The translations under genes and the position numbers were made by a program. DNA of 64,000 nucleotides from the NCBI GenBank assembly GCA_018350325.1, contig JAEVLN010000042.1, forward strand, positions 1 through 64,000, written 5' to 3'. Positions 34,622 through 45,028 of this stretch are shown here, one piece after another. This DNA is from Globodera rostochiensis (taxonomy: Eukaryota > Nematoda > Chromadorea > Rhabditida > Heteroderidae). Below the pieces are notes generated by a model. It was given only the letters and a program-made list of their open reading frames with translations. It did not search any database and was not told where the DNA came from. Position 1 is the stretch's first letter. The number at the start of each line of letters is the position of its first letter.

Positions 34622-36231
34622 CCACCCTCAACTCATCTGCGAGAAAATATGGCACCAGAAAACCAATAAAAAAAATTATTTATTACAACCGTACTTAAAA
34701 ATTTTGAATTTTTTACTCAATTTGTAAGAGATTTGCGAACAAAATGCAAAAATGGCCAGGCATGCCGGACCCAAAAATGCCAAATTTCCGGCACAATCTT
34801 TAAAACGGCATTTTCTGTCTAAATTCCCTCACCATTGGCAACGGCTGCAACAGATGCCCTCATAATTCGATTTTTTTTGTCCAATTTTTTAGCTGAGAAA
34901 ATTAATGAAAATTGACGAGAATTTGAATTAAATTGTATTAAATTTTAGTGTTAAATTGTTTTAATAAACATCGGAAAAACGGCTGCAATAGTTACCTACA
35001 TAATTCGATTTTTTTTTCTCTGCTTAAAGTTGGCACTCCATGTAAGCTTAGAGAATAAAAATGGAGAAAAATTATGAAAATTTTAACGCAGAGTTATTTT
35101 CACAATTTTGAAATCAAAAGTTATGGCCAATTTTTAAAAAATTTTTAGATTTTAATAAAAATCCAGATCCAGGCTTTCTGGATCCAGATCCTGGTCTGGA
35201 TTCAGGTCCGCATAATGGCACCAGGACCAGGATATACTGGAAACCAGGATTTTTAATCCTGGTAAATCCAGATCCAGGTCCAGGATTTTTTAAAATTTCG
35301 GTCTCTAAAGTAATCATATAAAGCCTGGACATTGGCATTCCCCATGCTTACAGGTGGACTCGGAGTAGGGGAGTATGGTAAAGCGGGAGTTAGTTCAAGA
35401 GTCTCGAATTGAGAAATTCGTAAATAGAAAAGCATTTGGATTAACTGTTTCTTTTTAATTCTTCTCCACCAATTTATAATAAATAGAAACAGTAAACCCT
35501 AAACATTGCCGAATTCCAGGGCTGAATTTTATGATCAGACCAAGATCGCCCGGATCATTTTTGGGGCCCGGACAGGTGTATCTATAGTACAGGCCTAATG
35601 CAAAAGTTTGATCTGAAGACTGGAACAGATCAGCAGGCCGCGAGTCAATTTTTATGATGTAAATGACAAACGATATATGTTTAATTTTCAAATCGTTTTA
35701 GCCATTCCTTGATCATTAATCAAAATTATTTGGCCAATTTTTCTGGTTTTGTTCAAGTGCCGGCTTCTGGTTCGGCCTCTGGTCTGGACATGGGCGACGG
35801 CAATGAACATTCATATCAACTAAAATCTGACATAAAATCATCACTTAATTTCTGATCATTGATAAAAGTTTGCAAATATAGAGCACACAAATTCGAAATT
35901 TTTTTGACGGAGACCAAAATTCGATCGCAGGACAACATGCAAAAGTTTGATCTGAAAACTGGGACAGATCAACAGGCCGCGATCAAATTGGAATTTTTAT
36001 TTCACAAAATGTGCTTTAATTAATATCTAATTTGTAAAAACAAATAATAATTCGCTTTCAGAATAATGTTTATTGGACAGACAGATAACACAAAAATAGG
36101 CAAAGTGGGCGGCGTTTGTTGGGTCATCTCCAACATCAATTATAACCACAAATAATCAGAGGGGCACACAACCACTAATTAGTAATTAATTACCTCACTG
36201 CTTTGCCCCTTCCATTAATAAAATAATACAA
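34622..36231. other. Intergenic region with decayed repeats
   Basis: No exon supported. It contains an ankyrin-exon scrap near 34800-34860 (CCCTCACCATTGGCAACGGC), a CCAGATCCAGG word-repeat foldback at 35155-35310, and a roughly 60-bp direct duplication (GCAAAAGTTTGATCTGAA and ACAGATCA.CAGGCCGCGA) at about 35600 and 35940. Confidence 0.5.
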
Positions 36232-37624
36232 ATGCAAAAAGTGCTTCCAATTGAATTGATTTGGCAAATTGTCCGCTCCATGCAATTTCACCGCCGATGG
36301 GCCAAAGTGCGCGTGTCCAAGGCCTTTGATCAGCTGCTGCTTGAATATATGGCCGACTTTTTGAGACATGCTCAATCATTGGTGATCAATTCAAGGGCGC
36401 AGAATTTGCACGAAAAAATAAATGCCATGGCACATTCTATGGGTTCAAAGTAGGGTGGGGGCAAAATTTCAATTTTTTAATCTCGGCCCCGGTTTGAAGC
36501 GAGCTTCTCCACCCACCACACTCTTAATTGATCATTAGCAGGGGGTTTTTATGATTTCTGATTTTTCACAGGCACACAAATGCATGTCCACGGTTGGCAC
36601 CATCCGATTGGTAATTGAAAAGTTGGAGGGCGGTCTTCTCGGGTTTACAACTTATTTGTCGAGACGCTCACTGTTTGCGGAATTATTAGCGCAACGTGAT
36701 CAATTTTATATGCTTTATTTGTGATGCATTTAGTGACTAAAGACAAAATTAAAAAATATTTTGGAAATTAAAATTATTTCTGCCCTATTTCCCGCACACC
36801 TTTTTATTTAAAAACATTGGAGTTAAATATTTTTTTTATTTATTTAAAAACATGATGAATAGGAAAACAGAATTTAAACATTCACTAACCGGTCTCTGAT
36901 TTGTAAATTTGTTGTCAGAAATTTTAGTAAAAACATTTTGATGAGCAAAATTGAGTGAATTTAGGTCTCATGGTGCAAGTCAACCATATGAAGCTGGACA
37001 TTGGCAGTTTGAGCTTGCCAAATCCGCCGCTGCCAATGCCATATCACGTATTGTGTTAATTAATTAATTAAAAGATTAACAAAAATCAATTAAATTAAAT
37101 GTTTAAAAAATCATTTAGGTTGAAGTTATATTAACAAAAGTTGAGCAAATGGTCCACCGTTTCGTGCACTTTGAGGGCACCACTGTTGTGCACCTCGGCC
37201 GTCTTGCGCGCTGTAAAGAATTTGCAAAATTTTAATCTAAAAAATAATTTTTTTTTAAACTTTTTACCCATTTTACTTATTTTTAGTGTTTTTATAAAAT
37301 AAATTCAAACCCTAATTATAATGTTCACTATTTCAGCTTTGGAAAACTACGAGAAGATGGCACATTTTCGAGGTAAAGTATCGGACTTGGGCTCGAGCAT
37401 CGAGAAATTTTGAGTCTCGTGGGATAACGGATATGACCCTTAAGGTATATCCGCGGATATCCGTTTGATTTTTGACTGCTGAAAGAAAATTTATTCTTAA
37501 GTTGTTTTCAGGACAAGATAATCAAGCCGCATGCGACTCAGTGGTTAAAGCTTTAGGTCTATTCGATTTGTTGGGGCTTAGGTTCTATCCCCTTTCGCGA
37601 CATCGTCTTTATTTTTGTATTTAA
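36232..37624 (+). CDS. F-box-like protein, five or six exons
   Basis: Exon 1 from ATG 36232 gives MQKVLPIELIWQIVRSMQFH then RWAKVRVSKAFDQLLLEYMA, an F-box-like pattern (LP.EL...IV....RWAKVRVSKAF). F-box proteins recruit substrates to SCF ubiquitin ligases through Skp1. Later exons: about 36573-36723 (MSTVGTIRLVIEKLEGGLLG; SRRSLFAELLAQRDQFYML), about 36965-37056 (SHGASQPYEAGHWQFELAKS), 37120-37212 (VEVILTKVEQMVHRFVHFEG), 37337-37371 (LENYEKMAHFR) and 37512-37624 (DNQAACDSVVKALGLFDLLG, ending YFCI and stop). Most junctions keep phase. The exon 1-2 junction is unsure: TTG|GTGATC at about 36380 fits the frame, whereas the open frame runs on to 36453. AATAAA overlaps the stop at 37623. The C-terminal part is unknown to me. 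Confidence 0.6.
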
Positions 37625-38313
37625 TAAAATTACTCCTTTTCACAACAAAAAACATCACTCAGAAAACTTTATAATGCGGAATGAGGCTTATGTTTGCGTG
37701 CGGAAGTTTTGGTAAATTGATTAAATTTTGATTTTTTTTTTTTTGTGATTTTTATTAGAGATCGGCGAGATCGAGAATCCCGACCGAGATTTTCCGATCC
37801 GAGAGTCTAGGTGAGGGAGTAGGATGGTTGCTCGAAAGTTAATTAATTTATACTCAAGCGTACTGTAATTTGCTTCTCCAATTTTCTTATTGTAATTTTA
37901 GTGTTGCGCACTTACAGTAACCAGCTCCAACAGGACTATCTTTTTGATGAGTGAGGCTCGCGGTCACGGCACATTATAAACATGCAAAACATAATCAAAA
38001 ATTTAATTCCCATTTTAGCATTCCATTTTAAATGATGCCTAATAAATCATTTTTTGAATTTAATGCTCTAAAAAGTACGGCTGCTGATTGATTTTAAATT
38101 TAATTGGAATTTTTATTTTCTGAATTTACTTTTTCGAAATTCGTGATTTTGGAATTCGCAAAATCCGAGGCCAAATCCAGACCTACATTGTTAGAAAGAC
38201 TGCAAACATGTTTGATCATTCTGTACATAAATAACACAGAAAAGCATCATTTTCCAAAAAAAAAAATATTCAAAAATTGATCAATGATCAAAATGTCATA
38301 AATCTCTCGCTCT
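37625..38313. other. Intergenic region (convergent)
   Basis: No exon seen. It contains a short TAGAG-type foldback at about 37757-37815 (TAGAGATCGGCGAGATCGAG ... GATCCGAGAGTCTA). Confidence 0.5.
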
Positions 38314-41300
38314 CTACCGTCTCTTCCGTTTGCTGTGTCTCTCTCCCTCCTCCTCCTCCTCCCCGTTTTCATTGTTTTCGTCGTCATCTGCTTCCACTGT
38401 ACGCTCTTCGACCGCTGCGCGTGCGCGTGCGCGTGCAGCGGGTGCAGCACCGTCGCTGCTGCAACGACCGCACGTGTGCGGGCAGTACGAGCGCATGATG
38501 AAGTAAAAAGAAATGCGCTTGCAGTAGTCGCGGAATTGCGGGCAGTCCAGGAAATGGTCACGGCAATGGCCACCGCCTCGGCGCCTTCGGCTCGCGCTCG
38601 ATGCTGCCAACGAAGCTTTTAAGAAGAAGAATAAAAACATGGAAACGGTGCTGAACAAACACTCTGAGCATGACGCTCGAGGGCAAAAAAGAGAAGAAAG
38701 AAAAAAGGAGCAAAAAGTGTGGGTTTTCCCGTAACTTTTTTGTGATTTGTTCATTTTTACGCGATTCGTTCGACCTTCGTCCGATCGGAAGCAGGAAATT
38801 GGAGCCAGACCCAAAAACCCGAGACTCGAGACCGAGAAATAACTCGAGAACGAGGCCCAAAAACTCTGAGACTCGAGACCGAGAAATAACCCGAGCCTCG
38901 AGACCGAGAAATAACTCAAGACTCAAGAAATAACCCGAGACTCGAGACCGAGACCCAAAACCCTTACTATTAAGAATCGAAATCGAGAATTAAGCCAGAG
39001 ATTTGAGACCGAGACCCAAACACCCCGAGGCTTGAGACAAAGACACCCAAAAACCTTAAGAATCGAGACCGAGAATTAACCCCGAGGTTCGAAACCAAGA
39101 CCGAAAAAGACCGAGAAATTTTTCGACTCGAGAACCAGACCGAGACTCTCGAGTATCCCGACTATCTACACACATTGAGTCGACTGCTCTTCGTCACTTT
39201 CGTCCTCTTCCTCCACCGCCGTGGTCGTGGAGCGACGGGTTGTTGTCGAAAATATTCTCGGCACACCAAATTCGGTGTCCTCATTGCCCGTGGGCACCGC
39301 CGTGTCAGCGCCGCCGTCTTCGTCGTCGACGTCAACAAATGGCATTGGTGGTCGACGTGTACTGCTCGAGGATGATGATGGAGGTGACTGGTTGTGGTTG
39401 TCCGACAGATGACGGTCAGACAACGTTTTCCTTGCGCGGGAAAAGAAAGAATTTGAAATAATATTTTAAATAGAGTTGGGCCCCGACCCCGATCCCAGAA
39501 AATTTGGACTTCCCCGATCCCGATCACCAAAATTTGGACGTCCCCAACCCCGATCCCCGAAAATTGGACGTCCCCGACCCACGAAAATTTGGACGTTCCC
39601 GACCCCGAATATTTAGTAGCACTCCCTGACTCTGATCCCCGACATGGCCAACCCCGACCGACTTTCCCACCCCCGAGGGGTTGGAGACCAACCCCAATTT
39701 TAACTAATCATGAGTGTTCAGTTCAATCCCCTACCGTTTCCGCCATGGGACAATGTTGCTGCGCGAGCCGGTCGATGATGGCAATGAGTCGCCGTCCCCT
39801 TTTGCGCTTTCATGACGCCTGCAGCGGTACAGTTTCATGATCTGAACACATTGAACATGTGGGGAGGGCGTACGGCTAACGCAAATTTCTTTTTATGCCT
39901 TTGCCACGTCCATTTCACTCAGTTCCATCACTGTGCCAATAATGTTGGTGAACTGAAAAGTGCCAAAATTGGTTGACAACGGACGGCAAATCCCCAAGCA
40001 TTTTTTTTTGACTTCATCAACAACCGCCTCCAATGTGTTGCGTCCATTTCGACTAAATGCCGATGAGCCGTAATGCATAATGGACCTGCAAAAATCGATT
40101 GATTTTATCGATTCAAAAATTGTTAAATATTTATGTGTCGCTTAATTAGAGCCAGTGCAAACCCTTAGGGTTGCACGAGCGGATGATCAAAATTCCGACA
40201 TTTTTGGGGTCGGATTCCGATTTTTCGACATTTTTGGGGTGGAACTCCGATTTCCGAAACATTTTTGGCGTCGGATTCCGATTTTTCGACATTTTTGAGG
40301 ATGGAATTCCGGTTTTTCGACATTTTTGGGGTGGAATTCCGATTTTTCCGAAAATTTTGAAGCCGTTGTCGGCGTCCATCCCAGAACGGCACACCGACTC
40401 GTGAAGCCGACCAAATCCCGTTCAATTCAATCCCAAACAAATTCCAATAAAATGATCAGTCAGTCGGGAGGGACACAAGATCTGCTGATCCCCTAGCTTT
40501 AACCACATAATAAAATGTTGTAGCAGGAGGACCTGTAGTCGTACGGCTCGCCAAGTGTGTCCTGTATGGCGGAGGAAACGATGTCGAACTGCGAGTCCAT
40601 GCCTGTCAAGCAGTCCATTAACACAATGTTAAAGCAGTATAACATGCCGGGCAGAATGTTCGCCCATCGGATCATGATGTGCTCGTCCCTGTCTTCACAG
40701 ATCGGAAAATACCGTACACACATCGATTTGTCTGAACTCGCCCAGCTACTGTACCTGCTCGGCTGTGCTCATGCCAAAAGCCCAGTGAGTGCATCAGCTG
40801 AAAAAGTAGTGACAAATTGTCTACCAACGAACTGTCCTACTGACAAATTGTCTACCGACGGATTGTCCGGACCGACAAATTGTCTACCAACGGATTTGTG
40901 ATCGGATTGTCCGACTGGCAAATTCTATCGACGCATTGTCCTATTGCCAAATGTTTTCGACCGATTGTCCTACTGACAAATTGTCTACCGAACGGATTGT
41001 CTGACTGGCAAATTGTCATTGTCGGATTGTCCGACTGACAAATTGTCTTCGACCGATTGTCCTACTGGCAAATGGTGTACCAGCGGTGTTCAAACTAACT
41101 TCATGTGTAATGGTCTCGTTGAACAAGCAACCGCGTCCCAGCGACAGCTCCTGCTTTCCACCCGTTTTGCCCACTTGAGAATAGCATCTGTCACGTGGGA
41201 GAGGAAGAGGGGAGAAAATGATGATCATTTAAATTAGGGTTGGTCGGGACCGGGATTTTGGGAAAAACCAGGACCGGGATTGAGAAAATTAAAACCCCGG

Positions 41301-44059
41301 GATTTTATAAGGGGAAATTCAGTCCCAAAATTGAAGACTTCAGTACCAGTCCCGGTCCCGACCAACGTCTAATTTAAATTAGGTTTGGTCGGGACCGGGA
41401 TTTTGGGAAAAACCGGGACCGGGATTGAGAAAATTAAAACCCCGGGATTTTATAAGGGGAAATTCAGTCCCAAAATTGGAGACTTCAGTACCAGTCCCGG
41501 TCCCGACCAACGTCTAATTTAAATTAGGGTTGGTCGGGACCGGGATTTTGGGAAAAACCGGGACCGGGATTGAGAAAATTAAAAACCCGGGATTTTATAA
41601 GGGGAAATTCAGTCCCAAAATTGGAGACTTCAGTACCAGTCCCGGTCCGACCAACTCGCATTTAAATTAGGGTTCACCCCCGAACAAAGAACGAGTGACC
41701 CCCGCGGGGTCAAACTCCCTAATTTAATCATTTTTTGTGGAAAATTTAATAAATTTTCAACCCGATGCCTTTGACAATGTTCAAATAGTCCGCTTCACCG
41801 CTCCGCCGGGGCCTGAATCGGATGCAGCCAAATGTGCGCCGGCGATATGTGCGAAACACGCGCTGCAGCAGTCGCGCTTCACTCAACGCTAATGCCCCAG
41901 GCAAAGCTCAGGATACGGTAGGGAGCGATGGTACGGTAGGACTTACGTACAGAATGCCAGGTCCAGCTCGTACGGTATCACACCTCGGGGCCTCAATTGG
42001 GATGGAATAGACCGAACGAAAGGGCACATTCAAAATTAAAAAATTTTAAATAAAAAATCGGATCGGATCGATCAGACCCTAAAGGCTTATTTACATGGAA
42101 TCACATTGATCAGGACCTTATCTATACGAGCTTATTCATTATAGAAAATTAGATCGATCAGACCCCAATTTTTGTTTAACCGTGAAATTGGATCGATTAG
42201 ACTTAGACCCTAAAGGCTTATTTTAAAAAATCGGTCAGGGCCCGAAATCGGATCGATTAGACCCTAAAGGCTTATTTTACATGGAATCACATTGATCAGG
42301 ACCTTATCTATACGAGCTTAGGTATTCATTATAGAAAATTAGATCGATCAGACCCCAATTTTTGTTTGACCGTGAAATTGATTGATTAGACCCTAAGGGC
42401 TTATTTTAGACCCTAAAGGCTTAATTTTACATTAAAAATTGCTACCATATCAGCTGACGGTTTCGCAACGCGTTGAACTGTATGGTTGGGTCTTGGAGCT
42501 TGAAGGTACGGTTTAAAGTCAAAGGTTGAATGGTGCGCAAAAACCTGACGAAGCAAATGTTCATCAACGCCATCGATGTCGCCCTGGAATTTGCCTTAAG
42601 GCGGAATTGTTTTGATCGAAGCATTTTTTTCTCGCGATTTTCGTTGAAATTTTGCAGCTTACCGATCACCAATTACTGTTTTCTAAATTGTCAAATTGAT
42701 CTATTTTCTGGCATTTCTGATCGATCTTCCATGTGATGATCAATCAAATTTTCAACGAATTTCTTTGAACTCCGGAATATACTGTATCTAAATTTTTGTT
42801 TTAGGCTTTTTAAAATTCAAAAAAAAATGTCATAGAGTTTGAACAATTTCAAAACTCCAAGATTAATGCCGATGGACTCAGGGAGCTCAGAATGTGCTCT
42901 ATTTTTATAACAAATGCCATAATTTTGGCCATATTTTAGAACTTTGTGTATTTTTTGAGGGGAAAATGGAAATTTTCCGAAAACAGTGCTCCTTGATTTG
43001 TACAATTTGAAATTTTTTAATTGCTTTCTTTGGCGTTCTCTTTGTTATTTGAAAATCTTCTTTCCCAATTTGCCACTTTGTGCTTTTAGTAAAAAATCAC
43101 CCCCAGCAGAAATAATTTTAAAAATGTTTCATTGGCTTAAAAGTCAAAAAAAGCATCAGCAAAAAATGCCATAAAAATGCCGCCATATTGTTGGAACCGG
43201 TTTTCTCAAAAGTGATCGGAACTCCTTGCCAAAACGATCGATCGATCATGAAGCTTAACCGGTATGCTGCAAATGCACCAATTGCTGACCCGATCGTAAC
43301 CAGGCCGGCTCCTTGACGATCGGTGTCGATGGCGGAATTGGCGGCTTCATCTCGGCGTAAGCTTCCGCCGAGTGATGGCCGACGGCACTTTTGGTTGCAT
43401 CCACTAGAAAATGCCGGGCCCCAGACTCTTCTTGGGTGATCGGAGTTGAGGCGGGGAGCAAAGCGGCCCGACTCTTCTGATCATCACCAGGCCGACTGTC
43501 CGATCGGAGTCCCTTTTGTTGCATGCCGCCGCCGCCGCCGCCGCCAGCCTCTGGCATCGAAAAGTGCCCGTACAAATTGTGCGCCTCCGGCGAATTTGTT
43601 AACAGTTGCGCAACGGCGCCACCACCGGCCATAGCGGAAGTGCCGCCGCCGCCGCCGGCGTTGGACGAAGAAAACATCGAATTGCGAACCTGCGGGTGTT
43701 TTGGATCGAAATTTTATTGAAATAAAAGGTTCTGTTTGATCAGAAACATTTTGAACGGGAAATTAGAGCGAGGACCTATCGAGATTCACATCGAGATTTT
43801 TCGAAATTTTTTTTGAGATTTTTTCGAGATTCTCGATCGACAAAATTTTTCGAGATCCGAGATTTATCCAGATTCTCGATCAAAATCTCGATCGGTCTTC
43901 AAGTCCTTGCTCTACTAAAGATCAAGAGAACATTGTTGTTCACTTTTTAACAGAAATGCAACAAACCGACAAAAAATGTTGCTGATGGCCAACGGCAATT
44001 TGGCACAGCAAAAACATGAGAAGTAGAAGGAGGAGCAGAACCAATCTGGAGATGATCAT
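38314..44059 (-). CDS. Secreted astacin (M12A) zinc metalloprotease with C-terminal ShK domain
   Basis: The ATG at 44059 encodes a strong signal peptide ([20 protein letters not shown]). The prodomain exon (43689-43260) is Gly/Ala-rich. The exon 42593-42544 carries KFQGDID, the FxGD aspartate switch that keeps astacins latent, and 42498-42446 ends NALRNRQLIW. The catalytic domain follows: 41991-41951 (PRGVIPYELDLAF), 41906-41762 (ALALSEARLLQRVF, FRPRRSGEADYLNIVKGIG), 41187-41101 (CYSQVGKTGGKQELSLGRGC), 40797-40755 and 40692-40648. The zinc site joins to HELMHSLGFWHEHSRADRDEH. The Met-turn SIMHYGSSAF lies at 40085-39899, then IMKLYRC (39841-39735), an acidic Ser/Thr linker (39430-39173) and a six-Cys ShK domain ending YCPHTCGRC (about 38600). 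The tail is acidic then basic (SKRKRR). All catalytic residues are intact, so an active secreted protease of the NAS type is expected. Confidence 0.9.
38815..39165. repeat. GAGACTCGAGACCGAGA word-repeat tract in astacin intron
   Basis: About 350 bp of reiterated GAGACTCGAGACCGAGA, AATAACTCGAGA and ACCCAAAAACC words. It ends CGAGACTCTCGAGTATCCC, the same vocabulary as the element at 1850-1956. Confidence 0.7.
39463..39704. mobile_element. TAGAG-type foldback element with ATTTTAAA/ATTTTAAC flanks
   Basis: TAGAGTTGGGCCCCGACCCC at one end and GGGGTTGGAGACCAACCCCA at the other enclose reiterated CCCCGATCCC and AAAATTTGGACGT words. The flanking 8-mers (39463-39470 and 39697-39704) match at 7 of 8 bases. 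It lies in an astacin intron. Confidence 0.7.
40190..40355. repeat. About 32-bp minisatellite, 5 copies, in astacin intron
   Basis: The unit contains TTTTTCGACATTTTTGGGGT followed by CGGATTCCGA, with small variants. Confidence 0.85.
40810..41075. repeat. About 30-bp minisatellite in the intron that splits the astacin zinc site
   Basis: Repeated GACAAATTGTCTACC, GACGGATTGTCCGACTGGCA variants. The intron falls between THE (41101) and LMHSLGFWHEH (40797), inside the zinc-binding motif. Confidence 0.8.
41227..41667. mobile_element. Tandem array of three foldback elements sharing 8-bp ATTTAAAT junctions
   Basis: Three copies of about 137 bp start at 41235, 41380 and 41525. Each starts TAGG(G)TTGGTCGGGACCGGG and ends in CCCGGTCC(C)GACCAA followed by a few bases. 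ATTTAAAT stands before the first copy (41227-41234), between copies (41372-41379, 41517-41524) and after the last (41660-41667). All lie in one astacin intron. Confidence 0.85.
42058..42425. repeat. Direct duplication of about 190 bp in astacin intron
   Basis: The block with GATCAGACCCTAAAGGCTTA, CATGGAATCACATTGATCAG, GACCTTATCTATACGAGCTT and GACCCCAATTTTTGTTT occurs twice with partial third pieces. Confidence 0.85.
43764..43914. mobile_element. TAGAG-type foldback element (TCGAGATT words) in astacin intron
   Basis: TAGAGCGAGGACCTATCGAG at the left pairs with CTCGATCGGTCTTCAAGTCC and TTGCTCTA at the right. The interior is made of TCGAGATTTTTTCGAGATTC words. A short relative lies at 34551-34613. 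The flanking 8-mers do not match. Confidence 0.6.
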
Positions 44060-45028
44060 CGGTGAGTGTACGTACCCAAAGTGTTGCTGCGTTCAGCTAA
44101 TGACGATAGCTGAAAAAGAGAATGATCGGCAATCGTCTTCGTCGTCGTCGTTGGCGGAGGAGGGATTAGTGATCGGCAAAAAAAGCATTCAGCACCGCTG
44201 GGACTCCATCTGTCTGTCTGCTGTGCTGATCAGTTCAGGAGGAAGTGGACAAGCAAAGCGCGAGAAGTGCGCGCGAAATGACAACAAAGCCCCCGAGGGG
44301 GGGGGGGGGGGGTCAATTTTGGGAGTTGGCCCCCGGGGGGGGGGGGGGGGGGGTGAATGACCGGACCGGATTGCGAATGGCTAACGAAACAATGACTGAG
44401 CCTGCCTGAGCAGGCAAGACCGGTCCTCGCGCGTTGGTCAGTCAGTCTCGTCGCTCGGTCGGAGGTTCCTAACGCCCCAACCCCTCGGGGGAGGGGGAGG
44501 GGGGAACGGAGGGCCAACATCTCCCCGCCGGCGGGGTTGTTTGTCTTCGTCTAAAAATTTCTCTCTTCGCGCGGGTCACATGTGCAGAGAGAAAGGGGTA
44601 ATTTTGGATTGGGGGGGGGGGAAACGATCCGCCCGCCGCCACCGATTTGGACAGAAATTTGAGGGACTTGGGACAAATTTTAAAAATGAGTGCCGGTGTA
44701 TTTAATCAAAATTTTTTGTGTTCAAAGTGCGCGACAACTTGGTTTCTGAACTGTTTGCTTGTTTTTTTTTTGCATTGGCATAACGCCAACGCTATGCCAA
44801 ATTTAAATGTGCGTTAAGCCATTGACGTTGTGTGAACGGCAGCGAATCAACAGAATGGCTGCGCATATATTCAAAGAAATGTGCCAAAATAATTTAAGCG
44901 CAAAACAAAACAAATTTGAACAAAATGTGCTTACGGTAGTTGATGATTGAATGAATACAGTAATGAAAGGTGAGCAAATTGGGGGACAAATGAAAATGGT
45001 TTCAAAAATGGCATTCAAATGCTGCTTC
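44060..45028. other. Intergenic region between astacin and channel genes
   Basis: No exon supported. It holds two long G-runs (44298-44315 and 44335-44352) and one at about 44610. It should contain the astacin upstream region. Nothing else is recognisable. Confidence 0.5.
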
